The notes beneath the pieces are model-generated. The model saw only the letters and a list, made by a program, of their open reading frames with translations. It was not told the origin of the DNA and did no database searches. Positions 9,415 through 17,101 of a stretch of 63,635 nt of DNA are shown here, piece by piece. Position numbers and translations under genes: made by a program. How positions within the stretch are numbered: position 1 is the stretch's first letter; every line of letters starts with the position of its first letter. The DNA comes from Pseudovibrio exalbescens DSM 16456. GTDB lineage: Bacteria > Pseudomonadota > Alphaproteobacteria > Rhizobiales > Stappiaceae. The DNA lies in the NCBI RefSeq assembly GCF_000422785.1, contig NZ_AUGS01000020.1, forward strand, positions 1 through 63,635, read 5' to 3'.

Positions 9415-10503
9415 CTATACGTCCCAAACCTTGGCTCGGTCGGTGTAAAGCTGGCCTTCCATGCCCTTTGTGTAAAGCGCACAGGCCTTTATGTAGTCCA
9501 CATAGGCGTCATGGATCTTGTTGGATACGGCATCATCGCCCGGATAAGCCGCAACAACTTCCTTGGCAGCTGTCCCGAGCGCCTCGACAACATCATCAGG
9601 GAAAGCTGATATGACCGCGCCTTGCTCGATTAGGGCTGGCAGCAACATTGTGTTGTTGTAGCGGAACTCGGCGGTGGTGGATTCGGCTTGAGCCGTGGCC
9701 GCATTATCCAACACCGTTTTCAGATGAGGTGTCAGGTTCTCATAGATGTCTTGATTGACGATCATTTCCAGACCGGGACCTGGTTCATGAAAGGCCGGCA
9801 GGTAGTAGTAGGGTGCAACCTTCACAAATCCCAGCGCCATGTCGTTCCAGGGTCCGACAAACTCTGCGGCATCCACGACACCGGACTGTAAGGCGGAATA
9901 GATCTCCGGTGGTGGTGTCAAAACCGTGGTAACACCCAGTTTGCGCATGATGTCGCCGCCAAGGCCCGCAATTCGCATCTTCAGGCCGACAAGGTCGTCC
10001 AAAGAGGTGATTTGCTGCTTGAACCAGCCAGCTGCCTGCATACCCGAGTTGCCGACATAAAACGGCTTGACGCCATGCGGGGCGTACGCCTCATCCCACA
10101 GCGCCTGACCACCGCCGAATCGAATCCAGGCTGAGAGTTCCTCTGCATCCAGACCATACGGCATTGAAGTGAAATACATGGTCGAGCGCACCTGGCCGAC
10201 CTGATAATAGGCGGCATTGTGTCCGATGTCGGCTGCACCACTGGAGACCGCCGAGAAAACCTCGAAAGGCGGCACCAGTTCACCACCCCCATAATAGGTG
10301 ATCTCGATCTTGCCGTCAGACAACGCTTCAATGCGTCGGGCGAGTTGCTCAGCAGAGGTGCCAACACCCGGAAAACCCTTTGGAAATGCGCCAACAAGCT
10401 TCAATTTCAAAGGTGAGTTGGCCAAAGCGGGTGCTGCCAGGCCGGCAGCGCCGAGAGCCAGGCCGGACGTACCGGCTGTTTTCAAAAAGTCACGACGTTT
10501 CAT
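9415..10503 (-). CDS. TRAP-type substrate-binding protein, TakP-like, Tat-exported
   Basis: The 362-residue protein starts with a twin-arginine signal (MKRRDFLKTAGTSGLALGAA...PALA). The mature part matches the TakP/2-oxoacid group of DctP proteins: GMQAAGWF, GLKMRIAGLGGDIMRKLGV, and VVDAAEFVGPWNDMALGFVKVAPYYY, where TakP contacts the carboxylate and a sodium ion. A 2-oxo acid or similar carboxylate ligand is therefore likely, but this is inference. No DctQ/DctM genes sit beside it; the nearest (4964-6800) have their own DctP. It is either an orphan receptor or served by permeases elsewhere. A TetR gene lies 66 bp upstream on the same strand. Confidence 0.88.
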   Translation of the reverse strand: MKRRDFLKTAGTSGLALGAAGLAAPALANSPLKLKLVGAFPKGFPGVGTSAEQLARRIEALSDGKIEITYYGGGELVPPFEVFSAVSSGAADIGHNAAYYQVGQVRSTMYFTSMPYGLDAEELSAWIRFGGGQALWDEAYAPHGVKPFYVGNSGMQAAGWFKQQITSLDDLVGLKMRIAGLGGDIMRKLGVTTVLTPPPEIYSALQSGVVDAAEFVGPWNDMALGFVKVAPYYYLPAFHEPGPGLEMIVNQDIYENLTPHLKTVLDNAATAQAESTTAEFRYNNTMLLPALIEQGAVISAFPDDVVEALGTAAKEVVAAYPGDDAVSNKIHDAYVDYIKACALYTKGMEGQLYTDRAKVWDV

Positions 10504-10569
10504 AGTCTCCCCCCTAAAGTTTGATGGAGACTATCACAGGTTCTCAAGCTTGGAGATACTACTGTTCGC

Positions 10570-11148
10570 CTAAGCCGGTTCCGTCGGTAACTCGTTGGTT
10601 TCCAGCAGTTTCAGCATGCAATCCAGATGCGAGATGATTTGCTCCTGAGAAAAATCGAGCACGCGGAAAATCTGAATGCAGCGCAACCCCTCCGTTGCAA
10701 AATACACCATGGAGGCCAGTTTGGGGTTGTCCGATTCCGCAATGATACGAGCATAGATGTCTTCAGTGTAGACGCGGATCGGATCCAGCATTTCCGGTTG
10801 TTCTCCGATTGCAGCCAGAATGCCGAAATTTGGTTTGTGCCCTTGGCTGAACTTTGAGCGCAGTCCGATTAGATGGGCCCGGATGAGCTTGTTTGGCAGG
10901 CCATCTTCGGCCACCTCAGCCTCTGCCCGCGCTACATAGGCTTTCAGGTCCTCGATGAAATGGGCCACCATTGCGGCAATGAGATCATTCTTGGACGGGT
11001 AGTTATAAAGCAGCCCTCCTTTGGAAATGCCAGCCCGGGCTGCTACTTCATCCAGAGAGAAAGTGCTGCTGCGATGTGATGATACCACATCGATTGCCGC
11101 GTCCAGTATGAGCTTTCGGGTGTTTTGCGTACGGGGAGGGCGTCCCAA
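10570..11148 (-). CDS. TetR/AcrR family transcriptional regulator
   Basis: The 192-residue protein has a typical N-terminal TetR helix-turn-helix (RKLILDAAIDVV...FSLDEVAARAGISKGGLLYNYPSKNDLI, about residues 10-60). A C-terminal ligand domain of the AcrR_C type follows (EGLRCIQIFRVLDFS). It probably represses a local target; candidates are the TakP-like gene just downstream or itself. No clear palindromic operator was picked out in the 66-bp gap. The ligand is unknown. Confidence 0.88.
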   Translation of the reverse strand: MGRPPRTQNTRKLILDAAIDVVSSHRSSTFSLDEVAARAGISKGGLLYNYPSKNDLIAAMVAHFIEDLKAYVARAEAEVAEDGLPNKLIRAHLIGLRSKFSQGHKPNFGILAAIGEQPEMLDPIRVYTEDIYARIIAESDNPKLASMVYFATEGLRCIQIFRVLDFSQEQIISHLDCMLKLLETNELPTEPA

Positions 11149-11519
11149 TGTTGTTTCTCCAAGCCATCGTGTCTCCGACCAGAAAGCATAGTAGCTTCCG
11201 GGGCGCTCTGTAAATCCGGGGTAGGCCTAGAGCTATGGATACCAAAGGGTTTTGGCGGGACGCAGGAGATACCAGCGGTCTTTCATTGGTTAGCTGGCAT
11301 GATTCAAGCATGTAGTGCACTGCGGGTTCTGCGACATTATTGATTGTAATTTGCAAGTTTCTGCCACAATTGTGGCCAGCTTCAGCCCTATTTCCAGCCT
11401 AAACAATTCGTGCATTCCGAGGCGAATGCTCGCGCTTTGTTGCGGGTCATGCCCAAGTGCACAGCTAATAGACCAAGTCGCGCTGTTCAGCGCCACAAAT
11501 CAACAGTTTCACTAAAGAA
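11149..11519. other. Intergenic region upstream of the candidate small RNA
   Basis: No coding gene is supported here. The short frames on both strands lack family resemblance and ribosome sites. The stretch should hold the TetR promoter (minus strand) and, if the RNA at 11520-11695 is real, its plus-strand promoter near 11450-11510. That promoter was not identified with confidence. Confidence 0.4.
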
Positions 11520-11695
11520 ACGCAGATCGGCTCAAGCCGACTGATACGGTGACGCAGGAAGTGGTTCACCTGCGTAGCACCTTCTTTGGATCGGGCAGTC
11601 AAGCCCTCCACTTGCCGGTTGTCTTCCTCCCTAGGCAACCAGCCTGCCCGAATAGCAATGGCACCGGACACTCCCATCCGGTGCCTTTTCTTTTG
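11520..11695 (+). ncRNA. Candidate structured small RNA with an anti-Shine-Dalgarno loop
   Basis: Four consecutive hairpins lie between two minus-strand genes, on a strand with no coding gene. Hairpin 1 is TCGGCT/AGCCGA (11527-11540). Hairpin 2 is ACGCAGG/CCTGCGT (11552-11558 with 11569-11575). Hairpin 3 has an outer stem CGGGCAG/CTGCCCG (11592-11598 with 11644-11650) enclosing GGTTG/CAACC, whose 14-base loop TCTTCCTCCCTAGG (11622-11635) contains CTTCCTCC, the complement of a strong ribosome-binding site. Hairpin 4 is a perfect terminator. Pyrimidine-rich anti-SD loops are characteristic of alphaproteobacterial trans-acting RNAs such as AbcR and CCUCCUCCC-motif RNAs. The family assignment is only by analogy, and the 5' end is estimated. 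Confidence 0.55.
11661..11694 (+). terminator. Orphan plus-strand Rho-independent terminator
   Basis: A perfect 8-bp stem GCACCGGA/TCCGGTGC (11661-11668 with 11677-11684, loop CACTCCCA) is followed by CTTTTCTTTT on the plus strand only. No plus-strand coding gene precedes it, which is the main argument for the small RNA upstream. On the minus strand the stem is followed by a mixed sequence, so it is not the terminator of a minus-strand gene. Confidence 0.85.
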
Positions 11696-11733
11696 TCGGG
11701 ACCCGATTTTGGGGCGTGAAGGTGTTTGAGCGT

Positions 11734-12978
11734 TTACGTGCGTTCGTTTGAAAGAAAGTGATGTATTCCGCGTGCGGCTGCGTTTGCGCTGGCAAATACA
11801 CCCTGAAGCAGATAGCCGCCGGTTGGAGCCTCCCAATCCAGCATTTCACCGCAAACAAAAACACCGGCTTTCTTGCGCAGCATGAAGTGCTCGTCGATTT
11901 CGGTAAAGGCAAGGCCGCCCGCTGAGGAAATGGCGCGCTCTATTGGGCGCGGGGCAGTCAGGAGGAGGGGAAGGCACTTGATCTGGTGCGCAAGCGCCGT
12001 CGGCTCGTCGGCAACGGTCCCTGCTTCCCTCATGAGCGCCAGTGCCAGCGGGGATAACTTCAAGACCTTCCGCAGATAGGTCGAGCGGCTTTGTTTGCCG
12101 CGCGGACGCTGCAGCCGGTTGACGATCGCCTCTTTTGACAGATCCGGTTTCAGATCCAGCCACAGGGTGGTGTTGCCGTCGCGTTCTATGGCTTGGCGCA
12201 ACTGTCGAGCCAGCGCATAGATCCCGCCGCCTTCAAGGCCGCTGCGATCGATCATGATTTCGCCAACCAACCGAGTGGTTTCGTGGGTCAGACCAATCTT
12301 CTTCAACGGTGCCCCGGCGAACCGGGAAACGAAGTCTTCGGACAAGGGGGCTTCAAAGCCGCAATTGGTGGGAGCGAGCGGTGCGCATGAGACGCCTTCC
12401 TGGTTCATCCAGTTGACCCACGCGCCGGTTGATCCCAATCGTGCCCAGGATCCGCCCCCCAGTGCCAGCAGAACGGCATCGCTTTCAAGCACTATGTTTT
12501 CGTGCGGTGCCTCCTTTGAGGCTATCTGCAAATGCCCGGAACTGGAAAAGCCGGTGCAAGACCAGCCGAGTTGAAAGGACACGCCTTGAGCGTCCAGTCG
12601 CCTCAACCATGCACGCAACAACGGCGAAGCCTTGAAGCTTTTGGGAAATACGCGCCCACTGGATCCGACGAAGGTCGGCTCCCCCAACTCATGACACCAG
12701 TGCCGCAATGCGGATGGCGGAAACTGGCGGATGCTCTCCAGCAGGAGAGGTTCCTGTGGGTGATAGCGCTTGAGGAAAGCGTCCAGCGGTTCGCTGTGCG
12801 TCAGGTTCAAGCCTCCGCGTCCGGCCAGCAGGAACTTGCGCGCCACGGAGGGCATGTGATCCACCACCCGGACCGAATAGCCAATGGCACTCAAGATTTC
12901 CGCAGCAAACAGGCCGCCGGGACCAGCGCCGATAACTGAAACTGATTTGGGCACTTTGAACTCATCTGACAGGAACAC
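11734..12978 (-). CDS. HI0933-family flavoprotein (TIGR03862-like)
   Basis: The 414-residue protein has an N-terminal FAD motif (SVSVIGAGPGGLFAAEIL), the family signature KFLLAGRGGLNLTHSE, and a C-terminal FAD contact (GVFVCGEMLDWEAPTGGYLLQG). It belongs to the branch of HI0933 proteins often labelled TIGR03862 and is clearly different from the paralogue at 8125-9303. The first codon is GTG at 12978. A GTG eight codons later (12954), preceded by GATGAG, is an equally good start. The substrate is unknown. Confidence 0.85.
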   Translation of the reverse strand: MFLSDEFKVPKSVSVIGAGPGGLFAAEILSAIGYSVRVVDHMPSVARKFLLAGRGGLNLTHSEPLDAFLKRYHPQEPLLLESIRQFPPSALRHWCHELGEPTFVGSSGRVFPKSFKASPLLRAWLRRLDAQGVSFQLGWSCTGFSSSGHLQIASKEAPHENIVLESDAVLLALGGGSWARLGSTGAWVNWMNQEGVSCAPLAPTNCGFEAPLSEDFVSRFAGAPLKKIGLTHETTRLVGEIMIDRSGLEGGGIYALARQLRQAIERDGNTTLWLDLKPDLSKEAIVNRLQRPRGKQSRSTYLRKVLKLSPLALALMREAGTVADEPTALAHQIKCLPLLLTAPRPIERAISSAGGLAFTEIDEHFMLRKKAGVFVCGEMLDWEAPTGGYLLQGVFASANAAARGIHHFLSNERT

Positions 12979-13453
12979 GTAAACTGCTGTAGGCGCTAGA
13001 GCCTTTCCTGGGAAAAATCAACGATGGAGATGGAGCGGTCGTTTCAAGGGTCTGTTCATGGCGGTGTTTTGCACTCAAATTTCTGATGTTGTGGCAAGAA
13101 TATGTTCAGCTTTACGTGAGCTGATCTGGCTCTGATGCGGTTTATGCAAATTGCAAACGTTAGGTCGCTTTGCTGTAAAGCATGAAAAAAATTATATAAA
13201 ACGAGATAAACACTAAAATTATAACTATAAATTATTATGTTATGGTTAATATAAAATCAAAATAATATCGACATGCTAAATAAATTCTTTATCCTTACTG
13301 AAAAATTGGAATGAACAGCTGTTGCCGTCGCGCTACCGTGACGGCTGACACAAGTTGGTAGGCAGTGACAATCCGGGGCCGTGGAATGCGGATGGTTGAA
13401 GCTGATCGGGCATCAGAAGTGGCGTGCCATGAACGCAAGAGCAAGAGGGCGTG
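12979..13453. other. Intergenic region with AT-rich tract upstream of the DSF synthase gene
   Basis: No gene is seen. Bases about 13185-13310 are strikingly AT-rich with many TpA steps, in contrast to the GC-rich surroundings. Just downstream, CCGTC/GACGG (about 13326-13345) can form a small hairpin. The region must hold the promoter of the rpfF-like gene. TpA-rich tracts of this kind are typical targets of the alphaproteobacterial silencer MucR/Ros, but no specific site is claimed. Confidence 0.5.
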
Positions 13454-14455
13454 ATGTCTGAGAAGGTTGAAAGAGCAATGGGCAACAAAACGGCAGAAAT
13501 GATGGAACGTGGTGTGCTGACGGAAAGTTTGACGCAACAGGATGCGGCACAGCAGGACGCGGGTTCCGTGTCTCAGGTGTCGCTCTCTCAGAAATTTGCC
13601 TCTGTACAGCTGAACAGTCTGGATCTGGAGTTCGATGATGACACCCGCGCGCTATGGGTTTTCATGAAAGGCAAGGGGCGCCCATGCTTTTCTCCGGAGC
13701 TCCTGAGTGATCTTGCAGGGGCCCAAGTGGTCATCAAGCGGCTTTATGAAACCTATCGCCGCGCCATGCCGGAGCCGATCCGCTACAACGTCATCGCATC
13801 GCGCAATCCGTTGATCTACAACTTGGGGGGTGACCTGGGCCTGTTTGTCGATCTGATCAAACAGCGGGAACGTCTTGCGCTTGAGAAATACGCCGTTGAC
13901 TGCATTGATGTTGTTTATGGCAACGCCATATCGCTGAATTTGCCTTATATAACGGTCGGTTTGGTTCAGGGCGATGCGCTGGGCGGGGGGTTCGAAACGG
14001 CCCTGTCCTGTGATGTGATCATTGCCGAACGTCAGGCTAAGTTCGGATTGCCCGAAGTCTTGTTCAACCTGTTTCCGGGGATGGGGGCCTACAGCTTCCT
14101 GAGCCGGAAAGTTGACGGCCACCGCGCTGAAGAAATGATGATGAGCGGCCGAATATACACCGCAGAAGAGCTTCAGGAACTGGGGTTGGTTGATGTGGTT
14201 GTTGAGCCCGGAGAAGGCGTTGCCGCAACACAGGACTACATCCAGCGCAACATGCGCAAGTTCAACGCCCACTCCGCAATCTATCGCAGTGGTCGGGTTG
14301 TAAAGCCGGTTTCCTATCAGGAATTGCGACAGGTTGTAGATCTGTGGGTAGAGGCTGCCCTGCAACTGTCATCGTCGGACCTGCGCAAGATGGAGCGGTT
14401 GGTCAAGGCGCAGAACCGCTTTGATATTGATGCCAAGGATACATTGGCTCTTTGA
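13454..14455 (+). CDS. rpfF: RpfF-like DSF (cis-2-enoic acid signal) synthase, crotonase family
   Basis: The 333-residue crotonase-fold protein matches Xanthomonas RpfF across its length. IYNLGGDLGLFVDLI corresponds to VFNLGGDLALFCQLI. The block VQGDALGGGFETALSC corresponds to VQGNALGGGFEAALSC, and GLPEVLFNLFPGMGAYSF to GLPEVLFDLFPGMGAYSF. Glu181 and Glu201 have the same 20-residue spacing as catalytic Glu141/Glu161 of RpfF. RpfF makes diffusible signal factors by dehydrating 3-hydroxyacyl-ACP and releasing the free cis-2 acid. A Gln/Ser-rich N-terminal extension of about 45 residues is extra. The start is uncertain (ATG 13454, GTG 13451 or ATG 13484). It converges on the RpfC-like kinase, as in Xanthomonas. 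The signal's chain length is unknown. Confidence 0.88.
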   Translation: MSEKVERAMGNKTAEMMERGVLTESLTQQDAAQQDAGSVSQVSLSQKFASVQLNSLDLEFDDDTRALWVFMKGKGRPCFSPELLSDLAGAQVVIKRLYETYRRAMPEPIRYNVIASRNPLIYNLGGDLGLFVDLIKQRERLALEKYAVDCIDVVYGNAISLNLPYITVGLVQGDALGGGFETALSCDVIIAERQAKFGLPEVLFNLFPGMGAYSFLSRKVDGHRAEEMMMSGRIYTAEELQELGLVDVVVEPGEGVAATQDYIQRNMRKFNAHSAIYRSGRVVKPVSYQELRQVVDLWVEAALQLSSSDLRKMERLVKAQNRFDIDAKDTLAL

Positions 14456-14467
14456 CGCCCTGTTAAG

Positions 14468-14506
14468 AGCACCGGTTCATTTGCGTAATTGCACCGGTGC
14501 TGCTTC
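14468..14506 (+). terminator. Terminator hairpin between rpfF and rpfC
   Basis: A 9-bp perfect stem AGCACCGGT/ACCGGTGCT (14468-14476 with 14493-14501, 16-base loop) is followed by GCTTCTTCT on the plus strand. It overlaps the last codons of the convergent kinase gene. The T-run is interrupted, so efficiency is uncertain. Confidence 0.5.
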
Positions 14507-17080
14507 TTCTGGTTGGCCAAGATTCAGCGCATAGGCATGCAAACCAGCTCGCGCCTTTTCGAGGGCGTCTGCGAGTTTGGTCACCATGGCATCGCCTTCG
14601 GCCATCAGGTCGGGCGCGCGTGCCGTTTCCCAGCGCTGACACAGCGCGGCCACATCTTGTGCGCCAATGTTGGCCGAGGCCGAGTTCAACGCATGAGCCT
14701 TGTCCCGAATGGCGATCGGGTCCTTGTCGTTTACCGCAGCGCTGAATTCCTCCAGCAAGGTTGCTGCATCCTCCAGATAATCTGCGATGACTCCGCTCAC
14801 AAAGTCCGCTCCACCCAGATTGGCCAGATTGTCCAGACAGGTATAATCGATTGCGCCACACGGCTGCGACGGTGACGACGGGAACGCAGCCACGCTGACC
14901 AGCTTGTCTGCCGTGGCTGCGGTGTCTGTTTCCGGTGTGCGCCGTCCAAGTTCCGTTACGGTGTTGTCAATCAACGTCAACAGGACATCTGGCTCAATCG
15001 GCTTGGTTGCGCAAGCGTCCGCACCTGCTTCCAGAGCCCGCCGCGTGGCCGCGGGTGTCGCGTCGGCGGTGAGCGCAACGATGGGCAAATGCCCTTCACC
15101 ATGTTCCGTAAGGCGGTGCAACTTGATGGCTTCCAAACCATTGATCACCGGCATGTTCAGATCCATCAAGGCGAGGTCAAAAACCTCTTCTTCCATGGCA
15201 TCCAGCGCTTCTTCTCCGTTGTCAACAATGGTGCAGTGGTGGCCGCCGCGCTCCAAGATCTTGCTTATGACGCGCTGATTGGTCTTGTTGTCTTCGGCAA
15301 CCAGAACGCTGAGGCCCTTGTGGGTTTGATAAATGCGTTCAGCAAGGGTGGGCGGTTCGGCTGCTTGCTGGGGGGGTCGAGCCCCGGTGATTTGAAGGAC
15401 GCGATAAAGATCCTCCTCGGCGCGCGCGAGGTCCAACAGGCTTCGGCACCTGTTGTAGACATTCTCGACCTCCTCCAGAGGTGTCTCGGTTGTTTTCAAA
15501 AGAACCAGATGAGCGTCAATGAGACGATCTGGAGACTGGATGGCGTGCCCCAGCACTTCAATTGGCCCATGGACACATTGTTCATCGATGAACAGGATCG
15601 CTTCTCGCACGCCCTGAACTGTCAGCTCGCCCAACATGGCGATTGCCGCGCTGGGCGTTGGTGCATGCCGCGCGCTGATGCCGAACCGGGCCAGACCTTT
15701 GGCAAGGCGCTCCGCGATCTGGTCGTGCTCCGTCACAATGAAGTAAATTGCTTCGGCAAACACAAGCCGCTCCGGTCGGGTGGAAGCAACCCGCTTGACC
15801 GGTATCTCAAGGGTGAAGGTACTGCCAATCCCCACCGTACTGTCGACGCTGATGCTGCCTCCCATGCCTTCCACCACCTGTTTTACGATGGTCAGGCCCA
15901 GGCCGGTGCCGCCAAAGCGATCGACGATGGTTTCGTCTGCTTGCGTGAAGCGTTCAAAGATGCGTGTTTGAGCCTCCTCGGAAATGCCAATTCCGCTGTC
16001 GGCCACCTGAATGACGAGATGAGCATCGCTGCCACTGTTGTCGCGTTGAAAAGCGCGAATGGCCACGAAACCAGAGTGCGTGAACTTGAGTGCGTTTCCG
16101 GTCAGGTTGATGAGGACTTCATGCAGATGCCGGTGATCACCCACCAGCATGTCCTCGACTTCGGGGCTGATAAAACGGCAGAAGCGCAGGTTTCTGGCGC
16201 GCGCTTGCCCGCCCACAATCTGTGCAGTTTCGCGAAAAAGCTCATCCACACTGAACACGCCATGCTTGATGTCCAGCTCTCCTGCCTCAATGCGGGAAAA
16301 ATCAAGAATGCCGTCGATCAGGGAAAGCAGGGACTGTGCTGAACTCTTGATGGTCACCGTCATCTCATGCTGGTCTTGATCCAGCTTGGTGTCCTTGAGC
16401 ATTTCGCCCATGCCGATAATGGCGTTGAGCGGTGTCCTCAATTCATGACTGACGGCGGTGAGGAACTGTGTCTTGGCCTGGCTGGCGGCTTCGGCCGCGC
16501 GCTTGGCACGGGATAAATCCCGGATCAATTTCGCGGCGTAGATCGGCACAATGATCAAACAAGCCAGTAGCCCCCAACCCAACTGTGCCTGTTCCTGCCA
16601 ATAAGGGGTAGTGAGCACCAGCGAAAACCCTGCCACCGACAACAGGCAGGACATGACGAGGTATTTGATGCCGAAACGAAACCCATTGCCAAAGATCACC
16701 CAAAGATAGATAGGGAAGGTGATTGCAACAAACTGCCCGCCTGCGTACATGGCGAGGGTCAACATGCCCAAATCCATGACCATGGCGCATGTGCGTCGCA
16801 CGGCGTTGGGTTTTTTTGCCCGCAGCACCAGAATGAACAATACGGCCGTGCCCACCAGAAACGACAGAAGCATGGTGGTGCCGAAATTGTGTCTGTCGAT
16901 GAGGAAACGGGCATCCGACATGGCATAGGGCATCAACACCAACGCAATGAGTACCCGGTTCAGGCTCATTTCCGTCTCGCCGCCTGTTGCCGCGTTAGAG
17001 CGTCTGAAGGCAGCATAAGCGTTGCTTACCAGTCGCGTCAGGCGTTCCAAGGCGGGTTTCAGAGGCGTGTCCTTGCGCAT
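14477..17080 (-). CDS. rpfC: RpfC-like hybrid sensor histidine kinase (TM-HK-REC-HPt)
   Basis: The 867-residue protein opens with a membrane input domain (five or six helices, about residues 41-185) closely resembling RpfC, including FGNGFRFGIKYL and LTTPYWQEQAQLGWGLL. A HisKA domain follows (H212, SHELRTPLNAIIGMGE), then an ATPase (N329 region, DSGIGI, GGTGLGL), a receiver at about 590-705 (phospho-Asp640 in LMDLNMP) and an HPt domain (His796, KAHALNSASANIG). Residues about 435-570 form an extra receiver-like segment without an obvious phospho-Asp, absent from the 726-residue Xanthomonas protein. RpfC senses DSF and phosphorelays to RpfG; here the likely partner is encoded 21 bp upstream. 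It converges on rpfF. Confidence 0.85.
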   Translation of the reverse strand: MRKDTPLKPALERLTRLVSNAYAAFRRSNAATGGETEMSLNRVLIALVLMPYAMSDARFLIDRHNFGTTMLLSFLVGTAVLFILVLRAKKPNAVRRTCAMVMDLGMLTLAMYAGGQFVAITFPIYLWVIFGNGFRFGIKYLVMSCLLSVAGFSLVLTTPYWQEQAQLGWGLLACLIIVPIYAAKLIRDLSRAKRAAEAASQAKTQFLTAVSHELRTPLNAIIGMGEMLKDTKLDQDQHEMTVTIKSSAQSLLSLIDGILDFSRIEAGELDIKHGVFSVDELFRETAQIVGGQARARNLRFCRFISPEVEDMLVGDHRHLHEVLINLTGNALKFTHSGFVAIRAFQRDNSGSDAHLVIQVADSGIGISEEAQTRIFERFTQADETIVDRFGGTGLGLTIVKQVVEGMGGSISVDSTVGIGSTFTLEIPVKRVASTRPERLVFAEAIYFIVTEHDQIAERLAKGLARFGISARHAPTPSAAIAMLGELTVQGVREAILFIDEQCVHGPIEVLGHAIQSPDRLIDAHLVLLKTTETPLEEVENVYNRCRSLLDLARAEEDLYRVLQITGARPPQQAAEPPTLAERIYQTHKGLSVLVAEDNKTNQRVISKILERGGHHCTIVDNGEEALDAMEEEVFDLALMDLNMPVINGLEAIKLHRLTEHGEGHLPIVALTADATPAATRRALEAGADACATKPIEPDVLLTLIDNTVTELGRRTPETDTAATADKLVSVAAFPSSPSQPCGAIDYTCLDNLANLGGADFVSGVIADYLEDAATLLEEFSAAVNDKDPIAIRDKAHALNSASANIGAQDVAALCQRWETARAPDLMAEGDAMVTKLADALEKARAGLHAYALNLGQPEEAAPVQLRK

Positions 17081-17101
17081 CCGCAGTCGTTTCCGTTCTC
17101 G

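Noticed and set aside
11520-11695. Housekeeping RNAs (6S, SRP RNA, RNase P RNA, tmRNA)
   Set aside because: None of their conserved core sequences could be recognised in the hairpin region.
15089-16342. 417-codon plus-strand open frame inside the RpfC-like gene
   Set aside because: Antisense shadow of a kinase with intact domains; no ribosome site or recognisable motif.
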